From IMG/VR virus record IMGVR_UViG_3300036852_000463, positions 1-48,094 of that record: a stretch of DNA of 48,094 bases, one strand, 5' to 3'. Made by a program: the position numbers and the translations under genes. The DNA is from a virus. The stretch's first letter is position 1, and the number at the start of each line of letters is the position of its first letter. The notes under the pieces were generated by a model, which saw only the letters and a program-made list of their open reading frames with translations, was not told where the DNA came from and did no database searches. Shown piece by piece: positions 9,489 through 16,933 of this stretch.

Positions 9489-10040
9489 ATGAGAGCGGTC
9501 GATCTGACAGGACGAACATTTGCAAGGCTGGTCGCTATCAGCCTCGTTGGGCACAAAGGCCAAAATCGCATATGGAAATGCCAGTGTACTTGCGGAAAAA
9601 TGACGGTCGTTGCCGCCGGCCATCTCGTTTCTGGACACACGAAGAGTTGCGGCTGTCTGCATCTTGAAAACGCACAGAGCGTGGGTCGGAAGCACGGACT
9701 GAGCAAACTTCCCGAATTCAGGGTTTGGACCAACATGCGTCAGAGATGCCTGCACCCAGAGCATCCGACCTATCCGTACTACGGAGGACGAGGCATCACA
9801 ATCTGCGACCGCTGGCGGGACGACTTCGCGGCGTTTATCGCCGACATGGGGCGTCGACCGAGCCCCGACCTGACAATTGAACGCAAGGACAACGAAAAAG
9901 GCTATGAGCCAGGAAACTGCGTCTGGGCGACACGTCTGACGCAATCGCGGAATCGACGGAAACGCAAAACATTGCCGCCTCGCCATCCGTTTAATGGTCG
10001 TTTTCTTCGACATTCTCCGTCAACTCAGACCACGCCGTGA
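9489..10040 (+). CDS. HNH/AP2-type homing-endonuclease-like protein
   Basis: This protein of 183 residues is on the opposite strand to all neighbours. The N terminus is a zinc-ribbon-like module (WKCQCTCGK ... SGHTKSCGCL). The C-terminal half is the NMRQRC ... YYGGRGITICDRW ... ERKDN ... GNCVWATR block known from many phage-borne HNH/AP2-like DNA-binding proteins. Such genes are commonly selfish, inserting between essential phage genes. It converges with the fibre-like gene, overlapping its 3' end by 16 bases, and diverges from the ejection cassette across only 44 bases. Family membership is from motif recognition; nuclease activity is not shown, since I cannot place a complete HNH catalytic triad with certainty. 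Confidence 0.8.
   Translation: MRAVDLTGRTFARLVAISLVGHKGQNRIWKCQCTCGKMTVVAAGHLVSGHTKSCGCLHLENAQSVGRKHGLSKLPEFRVWTNMRQRCLHPEHPTYPYYGGRGITICDRWRDDFAAFIADMGRRPSPDLTIERKDNEKGYEPGNCVWATRLTQSRNRRKRKTLPPRHPFNGRFLRHSPSTQTTP
9993..10020 (-). promoter_or_regulatory. Third copy of the bipartite late element
   Basis: Minus-strand TTGACGG, 11 bases, GAAAACGACC directly after the fibre-like gene, inside the 3' end of the opposite-strand homing-endonuclease-like gene. Two bases differ from the other copies in the first half-site. Its position suggests an ancestral promoter for the ejection cassette, now displaced about 550 bases by the inserted gene. Confidence 0.35.
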
Positions 10041-10675
10041 CTGCTCACGACGAGCCACGCGCTGACCCCGTCCGGTAGGAGCGTGATCGCCGGAAAGATC
10101 GGCGACGCGGCGGCTGGAATGATCGCCAGCGAGGCATTGACCGTGTCGATCGTGTCGGTCCCATCCGGCTCGATTTGCAGCGGTTCGGTCCCCATGTTCT
10201 TGATGGTGAGCGGCCAGCGCGCATCCGCAGCCGGCGGGAGGAAAATCTGTGCGGGGCTCGGGCCACCGGTCGACGCGACCGTGATCGTGTGATCGGTGTC
10301 CGGGTCCACGATGTAGCCGCTCGCGACGTTTTTCGAGCCGAGGAACTGGTAGACGCCGAAATTCTCCCCGAAGACCTGCCCGACATCGACGACGTTATCC
10401 AGCGGGTAGTGCGCCTGAATGACCCCCGCGGCGTTCCTCACCGTGAACTTGTAGCCCTGCGGGAGCAGATAGACCGGATTGGGCGGACACCCGTTGGCGT
10501 CGAGGGTAATCAAGACCGGATTCGCGACCGCGAAATTCGGATCGACGTAGGTCGCGAGCGGCGTCGCGGTGCCCGCCTCAAAACTCTCCAGGGTTCCGAG
10601 CGCGAGCGGCGCGCCGGTAACGGTGACGAACCGCGGCTGAATCCATGGAAGCAAACTGCCGGGGAAAAACGGCAT
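10025..10675 (-). CDS. Tail fibre/spike-like protein with fibre N-terminal module
   Basis: This protein of 216 residues uses the ATG at 10675 behind a strong GTAGGAGGACC ribosome-binding site. Residues 1-95 match the recurrent phage fibre head-binding pattern (QPRFVTVTGAPLALGTLESF, TYVDPNFAVANPVLITLDA, PQGYKFTVRN). A beta-rich C terminus follows (HTITVASTGGPSPAQIFLPP and WPLTIKNMGTEPLQI), like the shaft or tip domains of short fibres. It follows the gp10-like hub genes, as fibre or needle genes do in P22-type clusters. The receptor specificity is unknown. Its last 16 bases overlap the end of the convergent homing-endonuclease-like gene. Confidence 0.7.
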   Translation of the reverse strand: MPFFPGSLLPWIQPRFVTVTGAPLALGTLESFEAGTATPLATYVDPNFAVANPVLITLDANGCPPNPVYLLPQGYKFTVRNAAGVIQAHYPLDNVVDVGQVFGENFGVYQFLGSKNVASGYIVDPDTDHTITVASTGGPSPAQIFLPPAADARWPLTIKNMGTEPLQIEPDGTDTIDTVNASLAIIPAAASPIFPAITLLPDGVSAWLVVSSHGVV

Positions 10676-10683
10676 CGGTCCTC

Positions 10684-10947
10684 CTACAATTCGATCAGAA
10701 TTTGCTGTGCCGCGCCGGTCGGAAACTGCGCCATGAGCTGCGCTTTGCCGGCCCCGTTGTCCTGCGCGAAAATCTGCACCACGCCTGGTAGCGGCACCGG
10801 CGGCGTCGTGAGCTCGCTGAGCGTCAGCACACCCGGCGTCTGCCCGAGGCTCGCCCCAATAAGCTGCAGGAAAAACTTCCACCAGTTGGTCGTGAATCGC
10901 TTCGTGCGCGGGTCGATCGGTTCTTCCTGCGGAAGTGCGAGCGCCAT
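10684..10947 (-). CDS. Small conserved-type virion cluster protein
   Basis: This protein of 87 residues begins immediately after the stop of the upstream hub gene (TAGATG, no gap) and ends nine bases before the next start. It contains an aromatic motif (TNWWKFFLQLIG) and a beta-like C terminus (VQIFAQDNGAGKAQLMAQFP). Small proteins with an xWxxFF core often sit between tail hub and fibre genes in phages, so a minor structural or assembly role is likely. No named family is recognised. Confidence 0.65.
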   Translation of the reverse strand: MALALPQEEPIDPRTKRFTTNWWKFFLQLIGASLGQTPGVLTLSELTTPPVPLPGVVQIFAQDNGAGKAQLMAQFPTGAAQQILIEL

Positions 10948-12912
10948 CTAAAACCGTCCGATGATGGGATCGGGGTCGAAATACGCCCCAATCAGGTTCC
11001 AGTTATTCGGGTCCGACACAATCACCTCGAAGACGACATCGCGCCCGCGCCCGAGGTTGCGCGCGATCACGCGTTTCGCGTACTCGCCGATCTTGCCCGC
11101 ACTCATCCAGATTTCCGGGCTCCACGTTTGCCCCCCGTCCCGCGACATCCGCAGCATGACCTGCGGCTCGACGCCAGGGGGGACGACATTGCCGATCCCG
11201 GGCTGCAGGTCGACCTGGATCGCTGGGTAGAAGATGACGCGCTGTTCCTTCGTCAAATGCGGCGCGCGGCGTACGCGGCGGATCGTCGTTGGGTCAAGCG
11301 TGTAGGCCGCCAGAATCGGCGTGTGCACGACGATGTTGGTCGGCGGCGAGCCGCCACCCGTGGTGTCGACCGTATTGTCGACCGTCGAGGGCGCCGTCGG
11401 CGAGACCGTCACATGCACGATGATCGGCGGATAGCTGTCGCCGGCCGCGAGCGCATCATTCCGCGTGCACACGTTGTCGACACACGTCCAGCCCGTGCCA
11501 CTCATCGAAATCAACGTCAGCGAATCGGGCAAGGTCTCCGTCACTGTGACAGTGCCGCTCGTCGCGCCGTCCCCGACGTTGGTCACGGCCAGTTCATACG
11601 ACCCGGTGCTCTGGCCGCGCCGGAAACTGCCGGTCGCCACTTTAGTAATCTCGAGTTCAGGGCTGGCCGCTACCCGCAGCACAATGAAATTCGTGGCTTC
11701 GGACGGTCCGAAATCCTGCTCGGTGAGGTTGTTCCCAATCCCTTCATCGAAGTTGTCGAGCGTCGGGTAGGCTTCGATGACCGAGAGGTCCGCAGCGAGC
11801 AGATGCCGAAAATGCGACACGCTGAGTGCGGAGTCCTCGGTCCGAATCCACAGCGAATCGGGATCGTCGGCCCCCGGCGCCAATCCGCACACCCACGCTT
11901 CGCCGGCCGGTGCGTCGTAGGTTGCCCGCGTCGTCCCGTTCGATTCGTAGATGACGACCCGCAGGCTTTGATCGGTCGTCTTGAGATAGCCCGCCACCAC
12001 GGCATCATCGGCCAGAACCGCCAAGCTGATGATCTTGTACCCGACAATGCCAGGGGCAAAATCAGGCAGCGCCATATTGGCCACGAGGTCGTAGGCGCCG
12101 ATCGGCGTCGTGACGGAAAAATTCGAGGTGTAAGCGATGAGTCCGCCGACTGAAACCGCAAACGCGTTCAGCGTCACACCGGGCAGGGTCCAGACCGTGG
12201 CGTCGAGCACGCCCGTGCGCGAGACTTTCCGCACCGTGAGCGGCGCGCCCCCAAAGACCGATTTCGCCAGAAAGAAGGAATCGACGTGGTCCTGCGCGAC
12301 AAAGACGTAGCTCGTCCCGATGGGATTCGCCAAGCTCGCGCGCACGGTGCCAAGCGGCGTCGGCTCGTACAGGATGATCGTATCGACGCCCCCGCCGTTC
12401 TTGATCGCCGCAAAACAGATCGTGCCGTCTGGCAAGCTGTCCGCCGTGTCGGCCGCCCGCATCGGCGGTACATCGGTTACGCCCCCTTCGACCAGATTCA
12501 GGACGACCGGCGGGAATCCGTAGTTCGGGTCGGGAACGAGTAAATCACCGACCTGCGGCGCATTGAGCGGCTGCGGCTCGATGCTCAGCGTAATCGTGGC
12601 GTTCGGATCGTCCGGTGTGATGCGGAAGTAGTAGGTCAGCCCGGGCGTGATCGGCTGCTCGATGGGCGCGTTCGGATCGCAGTAGCCGGGATTGAGCGCC
12701 CCCAGCCCAATCCCCTCGAAAATCTCCACGAAGGTGAAATCGCCGCCGACGCTTGAGGTCAGGCGAATGGCTGGGAAAATGTCGGTCGCCAGCGCCACAT
12801 ACGAGAACCACGTCACGGCGGACGCATTGCCACCAAAGTCCCCGCTCGTCGTGAAGGGCAGACTCGCGATCGGCGTCGCCGTGGCCGCCGTGTTATTAGG
12901 GAAAACGGGCAT
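10948..12912 (-). CDS. Tail hub second part: PPC-like, DUF11 and gp10 C-terminal domain
   Basis: This protein of 654 residues is mosaic. Residues about 15-115 resemble a pre-peptidase C-terminal (PPC) beta-sandwich (ATPIASLPFTTSGDF, WFSYVAL, GLTYYFRITPDDPNATITL). Residues about 120-420 are beta-rich and propeller-like. Residues about 425-530 are a DUF11 repeat (LEITKVATG, YELAVTNVGDGATSGTVTVT, LPDSLTLISMSGTGWTC). The last 115 residues match the C-terminal domain of P22 gp10-like packaged-DNA stabilisation proteins (QVMLRMSRDGGQTWSPEIWM, KIGEYAKRVI, LGRGRDVVFEV). It starts on the last base of the upstream gene's stop (TGATG), so the two are translationally coupled. Together they look like a gp10 hub split in two, with adhesin-type domains inserted. 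Confidence 0.75.
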   Translation of the reverse strand: MPVFPNNTAATATPIASLPFTTSGDFGGNASAVTWFSYVALATDIFPAIRLTSSVGGDFTFVEIFEGIGLGALNPGYCDPNAPIEQPITPGLTYYFRITPDDPNATITLSIEPQPLNAPQVGDLLVPDPNYGFPPVVLNLVEGGVTDVPPMRAADTADSLPDGTICFAAIKNGGGVDTIILYEPTPLGTVRASLANPIGTSYVFVAQDHVDSFFLAKSVFGGAPLTVRKVSRTGVLDATVWTLPGVTLNAFAVSVGGLIAYTSNFSVTTPIGAYDLVANMALPDFAPGIVGYKIISLAVLADDAVVAGYLKTTDQSLRVVIYESNGTTRATYDAPAGEAWVCGLAPGADDPDSLWIRTEDSALSVSHFRHLLAADLSVIEAYPTLDNFDEGIGNNLTEQDFGPSEATNFIVLRVAASPELEITKVATGSFRRGQSTGSYELAVTNVGDGATSGTVTVTETLPDSLTLISMSGTGWTCVDNVCTRNDALAAGDSYPPIIVHVTVSPTAPSTVDNTVDTTGGGSPPTNIVVHTPILAAYTLDPTTIRRVRRAPHLTKEQRVIFYPAIQVDLQPGIGNVVPPGVEPQVMLRMSRDGGQTWSPEIWMSAGKIGEYAKRVIARNLGRGRDVVFEVIVSDPNNWNLIGAYFDPDPIIGRF

Positions 12913-14090
12913 CAGGCCATCCGCACCAGCGTATCAATCTGGAAATTGAGATTCAGCTCGTAGATGGCGGCCGAGTCGCGGGCACCGACCAAGTGCTTGC
13001 CGAAGGCGAACGCGTGACACCGCGAGATGTGCTGATGCCAGCGCAGGAGCGTGCTGTCCCACATCGCCCGGTGATGCCACTGCGCCCCCTTCGGGCCGGC
13101 CACGTCGTAGACCGGGCTCCCGATGTGGTCGCGCGTGGCCTCGAGCCCCGGTACGTAGAGATGGTAGAAGGCGTGCCCCTCGTCCTGGTAGGTGTAGGAA
13201 ATCACGTCGTCGAGCTGCTTCGCCTGCGAGAGATAGAACTCAATCGCGTGCGTGCTCACCCGCTGCGCCGCATATCCCTGCGCCCGATACACGACCCGTC
13301 CGCCGGCTTCGTTCTGGCCGATCCAAAAGAGACTATTGTCGATTTCTTCCGCGCAGTAGGGCGACGCGATCCCGTACTCCAACAGCGCCCCTTGAATCGG
13401 CGCCAGCGGGAAATTCGGCGTCCCCACATCGGCCCAGACCTGCGTGTGCTTGCTCCCGAAAAACCACAGCTCCTTGTGGCTGGCCTTCATCGCCCGGACT
13501 TCGTCGCTGAACTGCGAGATTTGCCCGAACCCCGGATTGAAGGCCCCGCTCCACGTCAGCCCATCGAACCGGTCTGAGAGCTGGAAGGCGTGCGAGGCGG
13601 TCGCGGTCGGTGTCGCCGAGGCCGAGCAGAGCGACACAAAGTACCCGTCGATGAAGGCGCCCATGATGGTCGGCAGGGCGAAATTCAGGTCGCTGATTTC
13701 GACCAGTGTGTTCCCGACCAGATCGAAGATGTAGCCGTGACCCCCGCTCGTGATGAACAGCTGATGGCCCGCGGACCCGTTGCTCGAGATCGTCGCCGGC
13801 CGCCCGTCAATCGCTACGCTGCCGTAGGCGACGTGCGTGTGATTCGCCAGTACTTCGTAGAAGATGCCGGCGCCGACCGAAAAACATCGGCCATCCTGGT
13901 AGAACAGCGCCCGAATCGGTCCGTCGTCCAGCACATCCCACGGGTAGATCCCCGGCGTGTGCTGGTCGTAAATCTCGGATTTCGGGTTGCCGCTATCGGC
14001 GAGGCAGGGGTAGAAGTTGATCGCGGCTTCGCGGTTGACCGACCGGACGCGCTCGGAGGCCGATCCTCCACAGAAGCCTTTGAACTCCAT
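12912..14090 (-). CDS. P22 gp10-like packaged-DNA stabilisation/tail hub protein, N-terminal part
   Basis: This protein of 392 residues has the beta-propeller signature of P22 gp10 (Phage_stabilise family): an N-terminal block (EFKGFCGGSASERVRSVNRE, YPCLADSGNPKSE), repeated blades (GHQLFITSGGHGYIFDLVGN, WFFGSKHTQVWADVG), and a W-rich C-terminal region (YQDEGHAFYHLYVP). P22 gp10 is about 470 residues and forms the hub that seals the portal after packaging. Here the usual C-terminal domain is missing and is found at the end of the next gene instead. It sits downstream of the gp4-like gene, although three small genes intervene. Confidence 0.85.
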   Translation of the reverse strand: MEFKGFCGGSASERVRSVNREAAINFYPCLADSGNPKSEIYDQHTPGIYPWDVLDDGPIRALFYQDGRCFSVGAGIFYEVLANHTHVAYGSVAIDGRPATISSNGSAGHQLFITSGGHGYIFDLVGNTLVEISDLNFALPTIMGAFIDGYFVSLCSASATPTATASHAFQLSDRFDGLTWSGAFNPGFGQISQFSDEVRAMKASHKELWFFGSKHTQVWADVGTPNFPLAPIQGALLEYGIASPYCAEEIDNSLFWIGQNEAGGRVVYRAQGYAAQRVSTHAIEFYLSQAKQLDDVISYTYQDEGHAFYHLYVPGLEATRDHIGSPVYDVAGPKGAQWHHRAMWDSTLLRWHQHISRCHAFAFGKHLVGARDSAAIYELNLNFQIDTLVRMA

Positions 14091-14093
14091 GTG

Positions 14094-14369
14094 CTAGACT
14101 ACGTGTCGGCTCTCTGCGGCGTGGAAGGACACGCACGGAAGCGTTGGGCTCGCGATGACGACAGTGGGAGCAGCATGTCGCCTTCTCGCTGCGCCAGAAC
14201 CACAAACGTGCTTGAGCGAATGGGATAGCTCGCACGCGTTAGGCTTGGGTCGATCCGTGGTCGAAGTCTCGCTGGCGAAGATCGATTGAACGGTCAGGCT
14301 GCGCCAACCGCTGAATGCCTGCGAGCTGGGATCGAGCCCGGCCAGAGAGCCAAATCCAGCTACATTCAT
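14094..14369 (-). CDS. Small ORF of unknown function
   Basis: This frame of 91 residues overlaps the upstream cysteine-rich gene by four bases (ATGA) and ends three bases before the gp10-like gene. That spacing suits a genuine gene in this cluster. The protein itself is unremarkable: a Gly/Ser-rich N terminus (MNVAGFGSLAGLDPSSQAFS) and a basic, Cys/His-containing C terminus. The composition is not strongly protein-like, so it could be a spurious frame in a short spacer. No family is recognised. Confidence 0.4.
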   Translation of the reverse strand: MNVAGFGSLAGLDPSSQAFSGWRSLTVQSIFASETSTTDRPKPNACELSHSLKHVCGSGAARRRHAAPTVVIASPTLPCVSFHAAESRHVV

Positions 14370-14617
14370 TTCGGCGTCTCACAAATAACTGGGCAGCTAC
14401 ATTTGTTCTTGTGGCACCACTGATTACAGGTGGCTTGCTCGGTGACGACCTCGCAACTGGTCGCCGGGTCGGCCATGCGCCGACAGTGGCAGGGATGCTC
14501 GGCTGTCTGCCGGCCGCTTTTGATAATGCCCTTGGGCGAGCAGGCCCACCCGCTGGGATATTCCGGCGGCTCCTGCATCATCGCCCCGAGGAGCGCCAGC
14601 ATGAGCAGGACCCTCAC
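14366..14617 (-). CDS. Small secreted cysteine-rich protein
   Basis: This protein of 83 residues uses a GTG start at 14617, just after the stop of the gp4-like gene. A short hydrophobic N terminus (RVLLMLALLGAMM) looks like a signal peptide. The remaining 65 residues contain eight Cys and several His (WACSPKG, HPCHCRR, CNQWCHKNKCSC), suggesting disulphide bonding in the periplasm or metal binding. It lies inside the tail cluster and overlaps the following small frame. Function unknown; superinfection exclusion or a virion accessory role are possibilities, not conclusions. Confidence 0.65.
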   Translation of the reverse strand: MRVLLMLALLGAMMQEPPEYPSGWACSPKGIIKSGRQTAEHPCHCRRMADPATSCEVVTEQATCNQWCHKNKCSCPVICETPK

Positions 14618-14619
14618 GT

Positions 14620-15393
14620 TCAGTCTCCCCTGCGATCGTTGCTTCCAGTTCGCCAGTTGTAGAAAGAACCCGACGCCAGACCGGCCATCCCGCGATCGAC
14701 CCGCAGGAGTGGCGCGCGGGCGTTCGGACGCTGAATCACGCCGAAGGTCGTTCGCGCCAGCTCCGCGAGCTCGGGACTGATAGGTCGACCGAATTCCACC
14801 GCAAGCCGGATCGCGAGCTGATACCGCAGCGCTTCGGCGTAGCCGGGCGGGAACGTGTAGTCGGTCGTCGCCAGATCGACAAATTGCGTGAGCGGGGTCG
14901 GGATGTAGAGCACGAGCGAGAGGGCGTACGTGCCGTCAGGAACCGGATACAGGAAGATTTGCCCGAGGCCCACCGCCGCGCCGGACGTGTCGAATTTCGA
15001 GTTGTAATACAGGTCCGTGCAGAGCGACGAGGTGAGGACTTTGATGCTCGTCCGAAAGTAGGCGTCGTCCTTCAGGATGTTCAGCGGCATTTCGAAGTTT
15101 GGCGTCACGCTGCGATTGAGCACGTTCGCGTTGGGAATCCACAGCGGGCGCACCTGGTTCAGATCGCCGCCCGGGCCGATCGTGTAGGGATTGGACGGGC
15201 TTCCCTTGCCGGCCGTCATCGGGTAGACATTCCGCAGGGTTTGGTAAATCGTCAGTCGAATCGCCGCCCAGGCGTCGAGCATGTCGTTCGACACTTCCTG
15301 GCCGATGGCGAGGTCGTTCGGCGGCACGTCCTCGCCGCCAGCGAAGGCGTTGATCGTGCGCAGCGCCTTCCGAATCAAATCCGCTTGCGTCAT
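14620..15393 (-). CDS. P22 gp4-like tail accessory/head-closure protein
   Basis: This protein of 257 residues starts with an ATG at 15393 that overlaps the preceding stop by four bases. The N terminus (ADLIRKALRTINAFAGGE, then DMLDAWAAIRLTIYQTLRNV) and the later FPPGYAEALRYQLAIRLAVEFG block match the P22 tail accessory factor gp4 family. That family binds under the portal after packaging and begins tail assembly. P22 gp4 is about 166 residues, so this version is longer, with an expanded middle. Its place between capsid and gp10-like genes fits the P22 order, though four genes are inserted between it and the capsid gene. Confidence 0.8.
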   Translation of the reverse strand: MTQADLIRKALRTINAFAGGEDVPPNDLAIGQEVSNDMLDAWAAIRLTIYQTLRNVYPMTAGKGSPSNPYTIGPGGDLNQVRPLWIPNANVLNRSVTPNFEMPLNILKDDAYFRTSIKVLTSSLCTDLYYNSKFDTSGAAVGLGQIFLYPVPDGTYALSLVLYIPTPLTQFVDLATTDYTFPPGYAEALRYQLAIRLAVEFGRPISPELAELARTTFGVIQRPNARAPLLRVDRGMAGLASGSFYNWRTGSNDRRGD

Positions 15394-16574
15394 GAGCGCT
15401 CGCCTCCGACGATCGCGCCGAAAATGAGCCACAGACCGATGAACGGCAGGAGCACCTGATGTTCGTTGATGACTTCCGGCGTCCGCATGACAAACCGCGG
15501 CGCGAACGCCACGACCACCCACAGCCATCCAAATAGGACCACTACCGGGACCCCGACGACTTCAAACAGCCGAGCGCGACGCCCTTGCTCGTCACTGGAG
15601 GTCAGCAACAGCAAACTGGCCGCAAGCGTCACCACCGTCACGCTGACCAGCGCGATCCAGCGAATGATCCACGGCACGAGCTCGAAATCATGATCGATGC
15701 TGAGCCCGTACGGCCAGATAGCGAGGCTGAGATACGAACAGAGGGCTATCGCCTGCGTGGCCGCGTAGCCGAGCGGGCCGATCTCAGAACGGGTCAGGTA
15801 GTCGAACCGGAAGACACTCGCGGCGACGGCGATAATCGGCAGCAGCAGGCAGACGAGCCACCATTTTGACAGCGGGCGCCCGCGCACGATGTCAGCGAGG
15901 ACCATCAGGGGCACGATGACGGCCGCGCTTTCCTTGGCGCAGACCGCCAGCAGCACGCAGAACCACGCGCCCAAAATGTTCCACGTAGCACTTTTTCCGT
16001 GCTCACGAGCACTTTTTTTGTGCTCCCAGAACCAGAAGGCGACGAGGGCAAAGAAGGTCGCCAGCAGCTCCGACCGACTCGCGGCATACGCGACCGCCTC
16101 GGTCTGGAGTGGGTGCAGCAAGAACGCGGCGGTCGTCGCCAAGGCCCCGAACGGCGTCAACCACGCGCCGGCCACGGCGTACACCAGCACGCCGTTCGTC
16201 AGGTGCAGCGTGAGATTCGTCAGGTGTGACGCCTGCGGCGACTGGCTGATGAAGGTGAAGACCAGCCGGTGACTGAGCGCGGTCAGCCAGCGAGCGCGCG
16301 TGATGTCGATGGGTTGCTGGCCCAGCACCGCCGGATTCGCCCACGCGGCGTTGGCATCTTCGTAGACCCAGCCGTTCGTCCGCACGCGGGCATAGGTGAG
16401 GGTCGTCGCGAGCAGCAGCGCGACTACGAGGCCGGCGTGCAGGGCTCGCTCGGCGCGATGAACCCCGGCTCGTAGGCCCTCGCCAGCGCGTAGGATCGCT
16501 CCGCCTCGGCGCAGGCTCCGACCCACCAGAGAATCACCGCCCGGTTGTAGTGCGCGTAGGGGAAATCCGGCCAT
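15390..16574 (-). CDS. TMTC-like multi-pass membrane glycosyltransferase domain (GT-C type)
   Basis: Up to 394 residues with about eight to nine membrane segments. Motifs match the membrane half of TMTC-like TPR glycosyltransferases: an acidic first-loop motif (WVYEDANAAW, about 69-78), HLTNLTLHLTNG (about 117-128), HPLQTEAVAYAASRSELLA (about 154-172), KESAAVIVPLMVL (about 214-226) and NEHQVLLPFIGLW (about 373-385). The protein stops just after this last block, where the family normally continues with a final helix and TPRs. Those parts are in the gene immediately upstream. The start is uncertain: ATG 16574 or GTG 16526, both inside the upstream gene; the first 45 residues look non-native. 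A protein or lipid glycosylation role is inference. Confidence 0.7.
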   Translation of the reverse strand: MAGFPLRALQPGGDSLVGRSLRRGGAILRAGEGLRAGVHRAERALHAGLVVALLLATTLTYARVRTNGWVYEDANAAWANPAVLGQQPIDITRARWLTALSHRLVFTFISQSPQASHLTNLTLHLTNGVLVYAVAGAWLTPFGALATTAAFLLHPLQTEAVAYAASRSELLATFFALVAFWFWEHKKSAREHGKSATWNILGAWFCVLLAVCAKESAAVIVPLMVLADIVRGRPLSKWWLVCLLLPIIAVAASVFRFDYLTRSEIGPLGYAATQAIALCSYLSLAIWPYGLSIDHDFELVPWIIRWIALVSVTVVTLAASLLLLTSSDEQGRRARLFEVVGVPVVVLFGWLWVVVAFAPRFVMRTPEVINEHQVLLPFIGLWLIFGAIVGGERS

Positions 16575-16933
16575 AGGATCAGCGCCTCATCGAGTTGTCG
16601 CATCGCGGAGGCCAGATTCCCGCGCTTCATGTTCAGATGCGCGAGATTGGTCACAGCCGCCGCCCGCGCAAAGCGCCGGTCTCGCGTGGACCGCCGCGGA
16701 TCCGCCGTCAGATCGAACACCGCGCGATACCCCATCTCGGCGCTCACGAAATCGCCTTTGAGCTCGCGCGCCCGCGCGAGATTCAGGACCGGTCGGATTT
16801 TCGTGGGAGTGACGGCGGCGGCAGCGGTCCATAGGCTGAGTTCGTCCTGCCAGACGGCGAGCCGATCGTGCGTCAGGCCCGCCCACCAGCCACAGACGAC
16901 GAGGAGGCCAAGACCTCGTCGCCAGCGCGTCAT
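16424..16933 (-). CDS. TPR protein equivalent to the C-terminal half of a TMTC-like protein
   Basis: This protein of 169 residues starts at ATG 16933, overlapping the upstream stop by four bases (ATGA). One membrane helix (LGLLVVCGWWAGLTH) is followed by the junction typical of TMTC-like proteins (RLAVWQDELSLWTAAAAV), then two to three TPR units (NLARARELKGDFVSAEMGYR, NLAHLNMKRGNLASAMRQLD, YAHYNRAVILWWVGACAEAE). In the usual family this segment follows the multi-pass domain in the same chain. Here it precedes it and overlaps its frame. The two proteins may assemble as a split enzyme, or ribosomal frameshifting near 16425 could join them in reversed order. Confidence 0.7.
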   Translation of the reverse strand: MTRWRRGLGLLVVCGWWAGLTHDRLAVWQDELSLWTAAAAVTPTKIRPVLNLARARELKGDFVSAEMGYRAVFDLTADPRRSTRDRRFARAAAVTNLAHLNMKRGNLASAMRQLDEALILWPDFPYAHYNRAVILWWVGACAEAERSYALARAYEPGFIAPSEPCTPAS

